From NCBI GenBank assembly GCA_905221115.1, contig CAJNBX010000007.1, forward strand, positions 11,109-75,108: 64,000 nt of DNA, read 5' to 3'. This DNA is from a bacterium. Lineage in GTDB: Bacteria; Bacillota; Bacilli; Lactobacillales; Streptococcaceae. The translations under genes were made by a program, and so were the position numbers. The notes beneath the pieces were generated by a model. The model worked only from the letters and a program-made list of their open reading frames with translations. It ran no database searches and was not told the origin of the DNA. Shown one piece after another: positions 18,312 through 28,355 of this stretch. Numbering within the stretch: position 1 is the stretch's first letter; each line of letters starts with the position of its first letter.

Positions 18312-19337
18312 TTACCAAGTTAATCCAGCTGCTTTAATTTCTTTCTTAGAGGCATACTTGCCATTTGGTTTATGCCATCTTCCTCTGGAATCTTTGAAAT
18401 AACCACCTGAATTTGCTGATTGCGTGTTTGATTCCTGACTCTCTTCCTTTTCTTGTTCTGCTTGACGAGCCTTTTCTTCCTCTTCTTTCGCCTTCTTCTC
18501 GGCTTCTGCTTTTTCCTCCGCCTCTTTCTTAGCCTTTTCCTCAGCTTCCTTCTTGGCTTTTTCTTCCTTTACCTTTGCGTCTTCAACTAGATTTTTAGCA
18601 GTACCATCCAAATAGTTAATTTCTGCATTAGCCGAAACATTGTCTAAAACGACATGCGTCACAGAATACTTATCCACCTTTTCTTTACTACTCTCCAATT
18701 TAATTTCTAAGAGCTTACCATTTTCATCAATCCCTACATATTGCAACCCTATCTGTCTAGGAATAAGCTCATCATTTTGATAAATTGGCGTCACCTTGTA
18801 ATCAAGATAGTAGTTTGGATGATTAGCGAGCCATGAATCCAATCGATTTTCATAGTAAAGTATACTATTCTGGTTATGTTCATCCGTTCCAGAATAGTTT
18901 CCAGCATTGAGCCAGTTAGTCATAGGAACTAAATTTCGCTTTTCGTCATTCAAACCGCTAAATTGGTAACCAATTAAATGACCTCTACTCATCAACCAAG
19001 CTTCTTCCCGGCCATCTCCGTAAAAGAATTTATAGTTGTGCCACCCTACTGGATCATAGGTCAATTTTGAATCTCTTTTCTCAGTTGGCTCATCGCTATC
19101 CTTTAGCTGAATATGAGCACCAGTCGCACGATTTTTAGAATCCAGTTCTCCAAGTTCAAGCTGTTTTTCACTTTTAAAAGGCAATAGACCAGCTTCTTTA
19201 AACAACTTTTCATCAAACTTAGCTTGTTTTTGTTCCACTTTTGCTTCTGGAACTTTTGCTTCTTCCTTATGACCAGAACAAGCCGCCAAGGTAAAGACTG
19301 ATAAAAAGGCTAGACTCGCATAAACCAACTTCTTCAT
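18312..19337 (-). CDS. DNA/RNA non-specific endonuclease, lipoprotein
   Basis: A 341-residue surface lipoprotein. The signal peptide ends in a lipobox (LAACSG), so it should be lipidated on Cys. The nuclease core matches the EndA-type beta-beta-alpha-metal family: MSRGHLIGYQFSG carries the catalytic His (SRGH here in place of the usual DRGH), with NLVPMTNWLNAGNYSGTDEHNQNSILYYEN supplying the metal-binding Asn. After residue about 240 comes a Lys/Glu/Ala-rich helix built from EEKAKKEA-like repeats, then a C-terminal module RGRWHKPNGKYASKKEI. The long helix may span the wall. The start with AAGGA at nine bases is preferred over an ATG three codons upstream. Nutrient DNA use or degradation of extracellular DNA is inference. 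Confidence 0.85.
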   Translation of the reverse strand: MKKLVYASLAFLSVFTLAACSGHKEEAKVPEAKVEQKQAKFDEKLFKEAGLLPFKSEKQLELGELDSKNRATGAHIQLKDSDEPTEKRDSKLTYDPVGWHNYKFFYGDGREEAWLMSRGHLIGYQFSGLNDEKRNLVPMTNWLNAGNYSGTDEHNQNSILYYENRLDSWLANHPNYYLDYKVTPIYQNDELIPRQIGLQYVGIDENGKLLEIKLESSKEKVDKYSVTHVVLDNVSANAEINYLDGTAKNLVEDAKVKEEKAKKEAEEKAKKEAEEKAEAEKKAKEEEEKARQAEQEKEESQESNTQSANSGGYFKDSRGRWHKPNGKYASKKEIKAAGLTW

Positions 19338-19417
19338 ATTTAACATCCTTAAGCATTTTTATTCCATTTTACTATAATATATCAAAACAATCAATTGTAT
19401 TATATGTTATTATTGTT

Positions 19418-19444
19418 AAAAACCGCTTTGCAATGGCTTTTTGA
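19418..19444 (-). terminator. Terminator after the PadR-associated membrane gene
   Basis: AAAAACCGCTTTGCAATGGC hairpin then TTTTT, close to the stop codon of the upstream minus-strand gene. Confidence 0.75.
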
Positions 19445-20260
19445 CTATATTTCACTCCATTTTATCTTCTTAAACCCACGGAACAAGACAAATATTCCAA
19501 TAAAAAGAACAGCTAAAGGAATGATTTTTGTAAGGAAAGCATTTGAAATGCCCATCCACTCATAGTAACGGAGCAGAGAGCCTACAACAAGATGGGCAAC
19601 AATCATACTGACAAAGGGACGAAAGACCGCTTCTTTCCAATTCCAAATACTGATGACTAGAGAAAGCGTAAAGACAAGGAAACTATCCCAGGGAGCAAGA
19701 AGATAAAAGGCTCCTTCTTGTATGAAGCTTGCCATTCCTACATATCCCAGAACAACTAGCAGAACAAGAATCCCAACGACAACATAGGTACCAATTTTCA
19801 TTTTAGGAGAATCTTGGACTAAACTTCTTCGTAAAATTGTAGCCACAAGCCCAAATCCGACCAGAAAAAGAAGAAGTTGGCCTAAAAACGTAAGCAAATT
19901 GACTGTTAAGAGAGGACCTTTAGAAAAATCACTTAGTAGTTGATAATAACGTAATACCGCTAGGACAAGAATTGGCGTCAAAAGGGACTCCTTGATAGAA
20001 CTGCGTGGTGCTTCCTTGAGAATCTCTTTCATTATTTTTTTAGGATTCTTACCTAGATAATCCTCTGCACTCATGCCATCTCGTTCTGCTTCTGAGAAAT
20101 CTAACATCATCAAATAAATCTGCTCTCTGAGATAGTCCTCATCATAGAGAAATCCAGCAAGATTAAAACTATCCCACAGCTCCTCAAAATACTTTTGATT
20201 CTCCTCAGAAAACTGATGTAACAAAGCACTTGTTTCTTCATAATACTTCATTTTCGTCAT
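19445..20260 (-). CDS. PadR-associated multi-pass membrane protein
   Basis: A 271-residue protein. The first about 95 residues form a soluble helical region (ETSALLHQFSEENQKYFEEL and DYLGKNPKKIMKEIL) like the HAAS/DUF1129-type domains found next to PadR regulators. Then about six membrane helices follow. It starts 4 bp after the padR stop, with GGAGGG six bases before the ATG, so it is coupled to the regulator. PadR-membrane pairs often respond to membrane stress or drugs, but no trigger can be read here. Confidence 0.8.
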   Translation of the reverse strand: MTKMKYYEETSALLHQFSEENQKYFEELWDSFNLAGFLYDEDYLREQIYLMMLDFSEAERDGMSAEDYLGKNPKKIMKEILKEAPRSSIKESLLTPILVLAVLRYYQLLSDFSKGPLLTVNLLTFLGQLLLFLVGFGLVATILRRSLVQDSPKMKIGTYVVVGILVLLVVLGYVGMASFIQEGAFYLLAPWDSFLVFTLSLVISIWNWKEAVFRPFVSMIVAHLVVGSLLRYYEWMGISNAFLTKIIPLAVLFIGIFVLFRGFKKIKWSEI

Positions 20261-20263
20261 GGT

Positions 20264-20584
20264 TTACCCTCCATTCTTAATTCCTTCTACTTTTTGACTC
20301 AAATCGTCCCATTGTTGCCAAAAGACTGAGACACGCTCTTCTCCTTCTTTAGTTAACGAAAAATACTTCCGATCTGGACCATCTGGCGATGGGCGCATGT
20401 CGCCTCTTATCCATTGATTTTTTTCTAACTTTTGCAACAAAGGATAAATAGTTCCTGGAACGATAGTATCAAATCCAGCCTCTCGCAAAGTCTGAACCAA
20501 CTCATAACCATACCGCTCTTTTTGACCAATCATATCCAAGACACAACCTTCAAGAATACCTTTTAATAGCTGAGTTTCCTTCAT
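20264..20584 (-). CDS. PadR family transcriptional regulator
   Basis: A 106-residue winged-helix repressor. The PadR N-terminal domain is clear: LLKGILEGCVLDMIGQKERYGYELVQTLREAGFD, then GTIYPLLQKLEKNQWIRGD and RKYFSLTKEGEE. It is first gene of a two-gene unit with the membrane protein downstream and probably autoregulates. A palindrome CTACTAGTAG lies between its -10 and start. Confidence 0.92.
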   Translation of the reverse strand: MKETQLLKGILEGCVLDMIGQKERYGYELVQTLREAGFDTIVPGTIYPLLQKLEKNQWIRGDMRPSPDGPDRKYFSLTKEGEERVSVFWQQWDDLSQKVEGIKNGG

Positions 20585-20614
20585 CCCTTCCCCCTTCTAT
20601 CTATTTTGTAATAC

Positions 20615-20663
20615 CTACTAGTAGCTTCATCTATAATATACCACTTTCACACTAGTTTGTAAA
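20615..20663 (-). promoter_or_regulatory. padR promoter with ACTAGT palindromes
   Basis: On the minus strand a -35 TTTACA (20658-20663), a 17-bp spacer and a -10 TATATT (20635-20640) form a good promoter. ACTAGT occurs inside the spacer, and the palindrome CTACTAGTAG (20615-20624) lies just downstream. This is a plausible operator for the encoded PadR protein, though the sequence differs from the ATGT-N8-ACAT form usually quoted for the family. Confidence 0.55.
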
Positions 20664-20679
20664 GCATAATAGTTGAAAT

Positions 20680-20717
20680 AAAAAAACAGAACTAGCATGA
20701 ACTAGTCCTGTCTATTT
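20680..20717 (-). terminator. Terminator after metG
   Basis: CAGGACTAGT pairs with ACTAGTTCTG around a short loop, and a long U-run follows on the minus strand, immediately after the metG stop. Confidence 0.88.
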
Positions 20718-22715
20718 TTACCCAATCACACTTCCGTTTGGTACAGCTGGATCAACTGTGAGAAGGGTTAATTTTCCATCATGTTCAGCTGATAGGATCA
20801 TACCTTGGCTGACATATTTTTTCATCATTTTACGTGGTTTGAGATTGGCAACGATTTGAACTTTCTTGCCGACCAATTCTTGTTCATTTGGATAGTATTT
20901 TGCAATCCCTGAGAGGATTTGACGATCTTCTCCATCACCAGCATCTAAGCGGAATTGAAGCAACTTATCAGAACCTTCTACTTTAGAAACTTCTTTGACT
21001 TCTGCGACACGGATTTCGACCTTGTCAAAGTCTTCAAACTTGATTTCTTCCTTGTTTAGTTTGAGTTCAACTTCGTCTGGGTTCCACTCTTTTTCGACTG
21101 CTGGTTTGTTGCCTTCCATTTGTTCCTTGATATAGGCGATTTCTTCTTCCATATCCAGACGTGGGAAGATTGGTGTTCCTTTGGCAACTACAGTCACATT
21201 TTCTGGGAAGTCAGCCAAGCTCAAGTTTTCAAGGCTAGAAACTTCTGCTAGACCAAGTTGAGTCAAGACTGCACGACTGGTCTCCATCATAAACGGCTCA
21301 ATCAAGTGAGCGACGACACGAAGACTAGCTGCCAAGTGGCTCATGACACTTGCCAATTGGTTACGAAGAGCTTCATCCTTAGCCAAGACCCATGGAGCTG
21401 TCTCGTCGATGTATTTGTTAGTACGAGAGATCAGAGTCCAGACTGCTTCTAAAGCACGTGGGTAATCAACTGCTTCCATGTGTGTATGGTAGTCAGCGAT
21501 TGATTGTTCTGCAACGTCAGCAAGAACATGGTCAAACTCTGTTACACCTTCTTCATAGGCAGGAATTTGTCCATCAAAGTACTTGTTGATCATAGAAACC
21601 GTACGGTTGAGGAGATTTCCAAGGTCATTAGCCAATTCATAATTGATACGACCGACATAGTCTTCAGGAGTAAAGGTTCCGTCTGAACCAACTGGAAGGC
21701 TACGCATGAGGTAATATCGAAGTGGATCTAGACCATAACGTTCTACCAACATTTCAGGGTAAACGACATTCCCTTTAGACTTAGACATTTTGCCATCTTT
21801 CATGACGAACCAACCGTGGGCAATCAGACGTTCTGGCAATTTGATATCCAACATCATGAGAAGGATTGGCCAGTAGATGGAGTGGAAACGAAGGATGTCT
21901 TTTCCTACCATATGGAAGACTGTTCCGTTCCAGAACTTGTCAAAGTTACCATGTTCATCTTGACCGTATCCAAGCGCTGTCACATAGTTAAGAAGAGCAT
22001 CAATCCAAACATAGACAACGTGTTTAGGATTTGATGGTACTGGAACGCCCCATGTAAAGGTTGTACGAGAAACTGCCAAATCCTCTAAACCTGGCTCGAT
22101 AAAGTTGCGAAGCATTTCATTCAGACGACCATCTGGAGTGATAAACTCAGGATGAGCTTTGAAAAATTCTACTAGACGATCTTGGTACTTGCTAAGACGA
22201 AGGAAGTATGATTCTTCAGAAACCCATTCCACTTCGTGACCTGATGGAGCAATACCTCCAGTCACATTTCCAGCTTCGTCACGGAAAACTTCCGCAAGCT
22301 GACTTTCTGTAAAGAATTCTTCATCTGAGACTGAATACCAGCCAGAGTATTCACCCAAATAGATGTCATCTTGAGCAAGCAAGCGCTCAAAGACCTGTGC
22401 GACAACTTTTTCATGGTAGTCATCAGTTGTGCGGATAAATTTATCGTATGAGATATCTAGTAATTGCCAGAGTTCTTTAACTCCAACTGCCATTCCATCA
22501 ACATAAGCTTGAGGTGTGATGTCAGCTTCTTCAGCTTTCTGCTGGATTTTCTGACCATGCTCATCAAGACCTGTCAGATAAAAGACATCGTAGCCCATCA
22601 GGCGTTTGTAACGCGCTAGGACATCACAAGCGATGGTTGTGTAGGCAGAACCGATATGAAGTTTACCAGATGGATAGTAAATCGGCGTTGTAATATAAAA
22701 ATTCTTTTCAGACAT
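20718..22715 (-). CDS. metG: Methionyl-tRNA synthetase
   Basis: Charges tRNA-Met; class I synthetase of 665 residues, the usual streptococcal length. The catalytic HIGH box reads HIGS within [14 protein letters not shown], and the KMSKS loop reads [12 protein letters not shown]. The C-terminal about 110 residues ([14 protein letters not shown] and [11 protein letters not shown]) are the tRNA-binding EMAP-like dimerisation domain. The ATG at 22715 has GGAAAGGA upstream; an in-frame ATG 14 codons earlier has no supporting site and is outside the conserved protein. Confidence 0.97.
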   Translation of the reverse strand: MSEKNFYITTPIYYPSGKLHIGSAYTTIACDVLARYKRLMGYDVFYLTGLDEHGQKIQQKAEEADITPQAYVDGMAVGVKELWQLLDISYDKFIRTTDDYHEKVVAQVFERLLAQDDIYLGEYSGWYSVSDEEFFTESQLAEVFRDEAGNVTGGIAPSGHEVEWVSEESYFLRLSKYQDRLVEFFKAHPEFITPDGRLNEMLRNFIEPGLEDLAVSRTTFTWGVPVPSNPKHVVYVWIDALLNYVTALGYGQDEHGNFDKFWNGTVFHMVGKDILRFHSIYWPILLMMLDIKLPERLIAHGWFVMKDGKMSKSKGNVVYPEMLVERYGLDPLRYYLMRSLPVGSDGTFTPEDYVGRINYELANDLGNLLNRTVSMINKYFDGQIPAYEEGVTEFDHVLADVAEQSIADYHTHMEAVDYPRALEAVWTLISRTNKYIDETAPWVLAKDEALRNQLASVMSHLAASLRVVAHLIEPFMMETSRAVLTQLGLAEVSSLENLSLADFPENVTVVAKGTPIFPRLDMEEEIAYIKEQMEGNKPAVEKEWNPDEVELKLNKEEIKFEDFDKVEIRVAEVKEVSKVEGSDKLLQFRLDAGDGEDRQILSGIAKYYPNEQELVGKKVQIVANLKPRKMMKKYVSQGMILSAEHDGKLTLLTVDPAVPNGSVIG

Positions 22716-22802
22716 AATTTTTCCTTTCCAGGCAAATGAAACCTGTTTTTCTAACACTTCATTATATCACATTTTTACTGATTTTCGATAGGGAAATCCA
22801 TA

Positions 22803-22834
22803 CAAAAACAAGATAGACGAGTGTCCATCTTGTT
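22803..22834 (-). terminator. Terminator after the MacAB-like exporter operon
   Basis: CAAGATGGAC/GTCTATCTTG stem with a 4-base loop and following U-run on the minus strand. Confidence 0.82.
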
Positions 22835-22838
22835 GATT

Positions 22839-24098
22839 TTATTCATAACGAAGGGCTTCGATTGGATCAAGTTTCGATGCCTTGTTGGCTGGCAAGACTC
22901 CAAAAACTATACCCACGCTAGCCGAAACTGCGAGACTAAATAGGGCAACTGGAATTGATACTCCAACTTCTATACCCGCAATCAAGCCTTGCAATAGCAA
23001 ACCTGCTAAGGCAGTTAAACCACTTGCAATTGTCAAGCCAATTAATCCACCTAACAAGGTCAAAATCATGGATTCAATCAAAAACTGGATTAAAATATTG
23101 GCACGAGTTGCACCCAAAGCCTTACGGAGACCAATCTCACGGGTACGCTCTGTCACCGAAACCAGCATGATATTCATAACACCAGTTCCTCCAACAAAGA
23201 GGGAAATACCTGCAATGGCACTAATAATCGTCGTCATAAAACTAAACGATTGTTGAACTTCTGCAAATGCAGCTGACTCATCTGATACTTGATATTCTCC
23301 CTGTTGCAAGCCAGCAAGCTCTGTCATTTTTCGTGCTAATTCTGGACCCAGAGTTTGAGTCAAGCTTGTGTCATTCACTCGAAAGACAATATTAGCTATT
23401 TCATCTACATTAAAATTCGCAGCAAGGGAAGTATTTGTAGTAATGGGCAAGCCACCAAAACCATATATTTTTGAACGTTTAGCCTCTGGACTAGTATAAA
23501 CCCCAATGACCCGGTAACTAAATCCATTGACTTCTACAACCTTGTTAATAGCCTCTTGAGGAGAGCCAAATAAACTAATGGACAATTCTTCATCAAGCAA
23601 AATAACACTTGCAAATTCTTTGAAATCTTGCTCTCTCAGACTACGACCTGCAATGATTTCATTCTTAACAGCGTCCATATAGGTTCTATTCCCGCCTGTC
23701 AAATTGGCATTTTCAACCTTTTTATCTTTATAAGTCAAGATGGCGTTCGTTGAGTTGGTTACATAGTAATTATCCACTCCCTTGAGTTTGGCTGCCTCTT
23801 TAACCCAGGATTCTTGCGGTTTTGGCGGTTCAACATGAACTTCCTCTTCTTTTCCAGAAACCGTAAAAGCTGATTGTTTCTGAGTAAAAGACCCATCTTT
23901 ACTTTTTTTAGAAGAGAAAAAGACACTAATATTCTTCTGAGATTTGGTCATATCTTTGTTGAGTTGACGAGATAGGGAATCACCTAGAGCCATAATCACA
24001 ACAACTGATGAAACACCGATAATAATCCCAATCATGGTAAGCAAAGAACGCATCTTGTGAGCCATGATAGATGAAAAGGCAAATTTCAGATTCTGCAT
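22839..24098 (-). CDS. MacB-like ABC exporter permease
   Basis: A 419-residue membrane protein of the MacB/FtsX type: one N-terminal membrane helix (RSLLTMIGIIIGVSSVVVIMALG), an extracellular domain of about 230 residues, then three C-terminal helices with the conserved VTERTREIGLRKALGATRANIL loop. It lies 1 bp after the ATPase stop, and the order adaptor-ATPase-permease matches the pneumococcal exporter beside metG that has been linked to antimicrobial peptide efflux. The substrate here is inferred from that homology. Confidence 0.92.
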   Translation of the reverse strand: MQNLKFAFSSIMAHKMRSLLTMIGIIIGVSSVVVIMALGDSLSRQLNKDMTKSQKNISVFFSSKKSKDGSFTQKQSAFTVSGKEEEVHVEPPKPQESWVKEAAKLKGVDNYYVTNSTNAILTYKDKKVENANLTGGNRTYMDAVKNEIIAGRSLREQDFKEFASVILLDEELSISLFGSPQEAINKVVEVNGFSYRVIGVYTSPEAKRSKIYGFGGLPITTNTSLAANFNVDEIANIVFRVNDTSLTQTLGPELARKMTELAGLQQGEYQVSDESAAFAEVQQSFSFMTTIISAIAGISLFVGGTGVMNIMLVSVTERTREIGLRKALGATRANILIQFLIESMILTLLGGLIGLTIASGLTALAGLLLQGLIAGIEVGVSIPVALFSLAVSASVGIVFGVLPANKASKLDPIEALRYE

Positions 24099-24099
24099 C

Positions 24100-24801
24100 T
24101 TAGTTTTCCTCCTTTTCTAACTGAGCACTATCAGATGAAATAACTCCATCGCGAATGACAATCTGACGTTTGGCATAAGCAGCAATTTCAGGCTCATGCG
24201 TTACCATGATAATGGTTTTTCCTTCTTTATTCAAGTCAACCAATAGTTGCATAATTTGATTCCCTGTTTTGGTATCCAAGGCTCCTGTCGGTTCGTCCGC
24301 TAGAATAATAGAAGGATTATTTACCAAGGCACGAGCAATAGCCACACGTTGCTTTTGACCACCAGATAATTCCGAAGGCAAATGATGACTACGTTCTGTC
24401 AATTCAACCTTATCTAGATATTCCTCAGCTAACTTGCGACGTTTTGAAGCCGAAACTCCTGCGTAAATCAAGGGCAATTCTACATTTTGCAGAGCATTGA
24501 GTTTAGATAGAAGAAAGAACTGCTGAAAGACAAAACCGATTTGTTGGTTGCGGACCTTGGCTAGTTGTTTTTCACCCAGTCCAGCTACTTCTTGACCTTC
24601 AAGATAATATTCTCCACTGCTTGGTGTATCCAACATCCCAATCGTATTCATGAGAGTAGACTTACCAGAACCAGATGGTCCCATGATGGCAACAAACTCA
24701 CCCTCATTCACTTCTAGGTTGATGTTTTTGAGAACCTGCAGTTCTTGGTCACCGTTACGGTAGCTTCTGCAGATATTTTTTAGACTAATTAGTTGCTTCA
24801 T
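24100..24801 (-). CDS. MacB-like ABC exporter ATP-binding protein
   Basis: A 233-residue LolD/MacB-type ATPase. Walker A IMGPSGSGKSTLMN, signature LSGGQKQRVAIARAL, Walker B SIILADEPTGALDTKTG. Its start overlaps the end of the membrane-fusion protein gene by 17 bp, and the permease follows after 1 bp, so all three subunits are translated in step. Confidence 0.95.
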   Translation of the reverse strand: MKQLISLKNICRSYRNGDQELQVLKNINLEVNEGEFVAIMGPSGSGKSTLMNTIGMLDTPSSGEYYLEGQEVAGLGEKQLAKVRNQQIGFVFQQFFLLSKLNALQNVELPLIYAGVSASKRRKLAEEYLDKVELTERSHHLPSELSGGQKQRVAIARALVNNPSIILADEPTGALDTKTGNQIMQLLVDLNKEGKTIIMVTHEPEIAAYAKRQIVIRDGVISSDSAQLEKEEN

Positions 24802-25990
24802 CAGCCTTCACCTCTTTTCCTTCCTCTAGAGAAGACGTTGGGTTACTGATGACCTTGACTCCATTTGTCAGACCTGAAGTGATTTCTTGGTTGTCTGCAT
24901 CAGCATTGCCCAAACCAACTTCCACTTTCTTGGCCTTTTTCTGCTCGTCAAGCACCCAGACATAGTTCTTATCATTTTCAGTCACAACACTTGTTAGAGG
25001 AACCAAAATGGCTTTACTCTTATTCTTGACCTCAACGCTTACTGAAAATCCTTGTTTCAAATCACCGATTTCACTTGTAACATCGATGGTATATGGATAT
25101 TTAGAACCAGAATTACCACCTGCTGTGGCAGTAGCTGCACTTGCTGCTTCACCATTGTTTTTAGGGTAGTCCGAAATGTAGCTAATCTTACCAGTCCAGC
25201 TCTTATCTTGGTAAACTTTAGAAGTAAAGGTTACTTCTTGTCCTACAGAGAGGTTGGCAAGGTTATATTCAGATAGTTCACCCTTAACTTGCAAGTTTTC
25301 ATTGCTAACGACATGAACTACCACCTGGCTAGCTCCAGTTGGAGATTTAGAAACATTACGGTTGACTTCGACCACAGTTCCCTCTAAGGTACTGAGAACC
25401 GTCATGGCATCCAACTGACTTTGAGCCTTGCTTAATTGCGCTGCTGCATCTGCACGAGCATCACGAGCATCACCTAATTGTGCATCAATAGATGATACCG
25501 AATTTCCTGAGACTGCAGCTTGAGTTTGGGTTGCAGCTCCTTCGCCTCCTGCTGGTGTTGGCAACTGTGGAGTAGGAGCTGAAGCGGCTTCATTTCGCGC
25601 TTGGTTGAGTTCGTTGATATGACGATCTGCCTTAGCTACTGCTCGACTCGCTGAATCATAGGCCGCCTGTGCTTCTGAACTACTGTACTTGACTAAAGCC
25701 TGTCCTTCACTGACTTTATCACCCACAGAAACAAGGATTTCATCTAAATCACCCTTACTAGCATCAAAATAAACATATTGTTCATTTTTTGCTGTTACTG
25801 TCCCTGATAATAAAACAGAGGATGCCACGCTTCCTTCCTTGGCAACAACAAGATGAGTAGCCTCATCTTTTACAGCAGTCTGAGAAGGTTGTCTAAAGAG
25901 CAAAATGCCCCCAGCACCCAATACAACTACACTTGCAGCACCAATTGCTGCATACAATTGCCACTTTTTAGCTTTACCATTCTTTTTCAT
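24785..25990 (-). CDS. MacA-like membrane fusion protein of ABC exporter
   Basis: A 401-residue HlyD/RND-type adaptor starting at ATG 25990 (AAGGAG upstream; an ATG 15 codons earlier lacks one). One N-terminal membrane helix (LYAAIGAASVVVLGAGGILLF) is followed by a barrel-sandwich domain (SVASSVLLSGTVTAKNEQYV), a helical hairpin with Ala/Gln-rich heptads (about 115-190), and beta-barrel and MP domains near the C-terminus. A Pro/Gly/Ala-rich insert (APTPQLPTPAGGEGAATQT) lies at the hairpin tip. It should link the permease to the wall in this Gram-positive system. Confidence 0.92.
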   Translation of the reverse strand: MKKNGKAKKWQLYAAIGAASVVVLGAGGILLFRQPSQTAVKDEATHLVVAKEGSVASSVLLSGTVTAKNEQYVYFDASKGDLDEILVSVGDKVSEGQALVKYSSSEAQAAYDSASRAVAKADRHINELNQARNEAASAPTPQLPTPAGGEGAATQTQAAVSGNSVSSIDAQLGDARDARADAAAQLSKAQSQLDAMTVLSTLEGTVVEVNRNVSKSPTGASQVVVHVVSNENLQVKGELSEYNLANLSVGQEVTFTSKVYQDKSWTGKISYISDYPKNNGEAASAATATAGGNSGSKYPYTIDVTSEIGDLKQGFSVSVEVKNKSKAILVPLTSVVTENDKNYVWVLDEQKKAKKVEVGLGNADADNQEITSGLTNGVKVISNPTSSLEEGKEVKADEATN

Positions 25991-26283
25991 AATGAAACTC
26001 CTTTTTGATTTAAAGTTCTTAACAATATTATACAAAAATTATCAATTTGAAACAATAACATTTCAGAACGAAATAATGACATTTCAGGATTTAATTATTG
26101 TTCGGAATTTATTTTACAATCATTGTACTAGTTATATAATACACTTTATTTTTCTTTTTTGCAAGCCTTTTCTTTAAATTTTTTTGAACGTAGCAGATTT
26201 TTGCAATCACATCAAAAAAAAGATAGAATATGACTATCAAAAAATGACACTCTACTATTTAAAAGAGTACAAAGGAGTTTTCA

Positions 26284-27630
26284 ATGAGAGAATATGATAT
26301 CATTGCTATCGGTGGAGGTAGCGGAGGAATCGCTACTATGAACCGTGCCGGTGAACATGGAGCCAAAGCAGCTGTGATTGAAGAAAAGAAATTAGGTGGA
26401 ACCTGTGTCAATGTCGGCTGTGTTCCTAAAAAAATCATGTGGTACGGGGCGCAAATCGCTGAGACTTTCCATCAATTTGGAGAAGATTACGGCTTTAAGA
26501 CTACTGATCTTAATTTTGACTTTGCAACCCTACGTCGCAATCGTGAAGCCTACATTGATCGCGCTCGTTCTTCTTATGATGGCAGTTTTAAACGCAACGG
26601 AGTAGACTTGATTGAAGGTCATGCTGAATTTGTAGATTCTCATACTGTCAGCGTAAATGGTGAACTGATTCGTGCCAAACATATCGTGATTGCGACTGGT
26701 GCTCATCCAAGTATTCCTAATATTCCTGGTGCTGAACTAGGTGGATCTTCTGATGATGTATTTGCCTGGGAAGAATTGCCAGAGTCAGTTGCCATTCTAG
26801 GTGCTGGTTATATCGCCGTTGAATTGGCTGGCGTACTCCACACTTTTGGTGTCAAGACAGACCTCTTTGTTCGTCGTGATCGTCCTTTACGTGGTTTTGA
26901 TTCTTACATCGTTGAAGGTTTGGTCAAGGAAATGGAAAGAACAAACTTACCACTTCATACTCACAAAGTCCCTGCCAAGTTAGAAAAAACTGCTGAAGGC
27001 ATTACCATTCATTTCGAAGATGGAACTAGTCACACTGCTAGTCAAGTTATCTGGGCTACAGGTCGCCGTCCAAATGTTAAGGGCTTGCAACTTGAAAAAG
27101 CTGGAGTCACTCTGAACGAACGTGGCTTTATCCAAGTGGATGAATACCAAAATACTGTTGTTGAAGGAATATACGCTCTAGGTGATGTAACGGGTGAAAA
27201 AGAACTGACTCCAGTTGCTATCAAGGCTGGACGTACCCTATCTGAACGCCTCTTTAACGGAAAAACTACTGCTAAAATGGATTACTCAACTATTCCAACC
27301 GTTGTCTTTTCACACCCTGCTATCGGAACTGTTGGGTTGACAGAAGACCAAGCTATTAAAGAATACGGTCAAGACCAAATCAAGGTTTACAAATCAAGCT
27401 TTACTTCTATGTACTCTGCTTGCACTTGCAACCGCCAAGAAACACGTTTCAAATTGATAACAGCTGGTTCAGAAGAAAAAGTTGTCGGACTTCATGGAAT
27501 TGGCTATGGTGTTGATGAAATGATTCAAGGATTTGCTGTTGCTATCAAAATGGGAGCAACCAAAGCTGACTTTGATGCAACCGTGGCGATTCACCCAACT
27601 GCATCTGAAGAATTTGTAACCATGCGTTAA
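26284..27630 (+). CDS. gor: Glutathione-disulfide reductase
   Basis: NADPH-dependent flavoprotein that reduces oxidised glutathione; streptococci import glutathione, so this supports oxidative-stress defence. At 448 residues it is full length. FAD site [16 protein letters not shown]; redox-active CxxxxC in [18 protein letters not shown] site [17 protein letters not shown] site ALGDVTG; C-terminal catalytic HPTASEE. Shine-Dalgarno AAAGGAG precedes the ATG. It is divergent from the exporter operon and has its own terminator. Confidence 0.95.
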   Translation: MREYDIIAIGGGSGGIATMNRAGEHGAKAAVIEEKKLGGTCVNVGCVPKKIMWYGAQIAETFHQFGEDYGFKTTDLNFDFATLRRNREAYIDRARSSYDGSFKRNGVDLIEGHAEFVDSHTVSVNGELIRAKHIVIATGAHPSIPNIPGAELGGSSDDVFAWEELPESVAILGAGYIAVELAGVLHTFGVKTDLFVRRDRPLRGFDSYIVEGLVKEMERTNLPLHTHKVPAKLEKTAEGITIHFEDGTSHTASQVIWATGRRPNVKGLQLEKAGVTLNERGFIQVDEYQNTVVEGIYALGDVTGEKELTPVAIKAGRTLSERLFNGKTTAKMDYSTIPTVVFSHPAIGTVGLTEDQAIKEYGQDQIKVYKSSFTSMYSACTCNRQETRFKLITAGSEEKVVGLHGIGYGVDEMIQGFAVAIKMGATKADFDATVAIHPTASEEFVTMR

Positions 27631-27635
27631 TCGAA

Positions 27636-27675
27636 ACAAAAGAAGTTGATACAAATGTGTCTGCTTCTTTTTTGA
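27636..27675 (+). terminator. Terminator after gor
   Basis: AAAAGAAG pairs with CTTCTTTT across TTGATACAAATGTGTCTG, followed by T residues, just downstream of the gor stop codon. Confidence 0.75.
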
Positions 27676-27732
27676 TGATTTACGAAATGATGAAAACAAC
27701 TTACCCAGTCAGCAAATCGGCTGTTACAATTT

Positions 27733-27785
27733 TTGTTACCTTGTTTTTAAAAATTGGTTGACAATATTTCTCCTACGAGTATAAT
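27733..27785 (+). promoter_or_regulatory. bioY promoter with BirA-like operator
   Basis: A -35 TTGACA (27758-27763), 16-bp spacer and -10 TATAAT (27780-27785) give a near-consensus promoter. TTGTTACC (27733-27740), 15 bp, then GGTTGACAA (27756-27764) resembles the biotin-operator form TTGTWAACC-N15-GGTTWACAA with one base missing from the left half. The right half overlaps the -35, as expected for repression by BirA. The promoter is well supported; the operator is an inference. Confidence 0.6.
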
Positions 27786-27818
27786 TGTTACTATACATAA
27801 GAAAAGAGGTTAACTATT

Positions 27819-28355
27819 TTGAAAAAAGCGCACGTTTATGCTATCCCTGCGATTGGGGCTGCTCTCATTGCTGTGTTGGCACAAATCACTCTTCCAATTG
27901 GGCCTGTTCCCTTCACTCTACAAAACTTTGCAATCGGCTTGATTGCTACTGTCTTTAGACCGAGAGAGGCTGTAGTTTCTGTTGGACTCTATCTTCTTCT
28001 AGGTGCTATCGGTCTTCCTGTCTTTGCAGGAGGTGGAGCTGGTTTTCATGCTTTGATTGGTCCTACTGCAGGCTATCTTTGGTTTTATCTTGTTTATTCT
28101 GGACTTACCTCTTCTCTAACTAACAGTGATAGTGGTTTTGTCAGAATTTTTCTAGCAAATCTCTTGGGAGATACACTTGTTTTTGTTGGTGGGATCATTG
28201 GATTGCATTTCCTAGCTGGAATGCCATTTGAAAAAGCTCTTGTTGTGGGGGTATTTCCCTTTATCATCCCAGATCTTGGTAAAATTATTGCTATTAGTTT
28301 TATTAGCCGTCCATTACTTCAACGCCTTAAAAATCAGGCTTACTTTACTAACTAA
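27819..28355 (+). CDS. bioY: Biotin transporter BioY (S component)
   Basis: A 178-residue membrane protein with about six hydrophobic helices and the BioY patterns ITLPIGPVPFTLQNFAIGL, LLLGAIGLPVFAGGGAGF and LIGPTAGYLWFY. BioY binds biotin and works with the shared energy-coupling factor module encoded elsewhere. The start is TTG, nine bases after AGAGG; no ATG or GTG gives the conserved N-terminus. A BirA-like site upstream would fit biotin repression. Confidence 0.93.
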   Translation: MKKAHVYAIPAIGAALIAVLAQITLPIGPVPFTLQNFAIGLIATVFRPREAVVSVGLYLLLGAIGLPVFAGGGAGFHALIGPTAGYLWFYLVYSGLTSSLTNSDSGFVRIFLANLLGDTLVFVGGIIGLHFLAGMPFEKALVVGVFPFIIPDLGKIIAISFISRPLLQRLKNQAYFTN

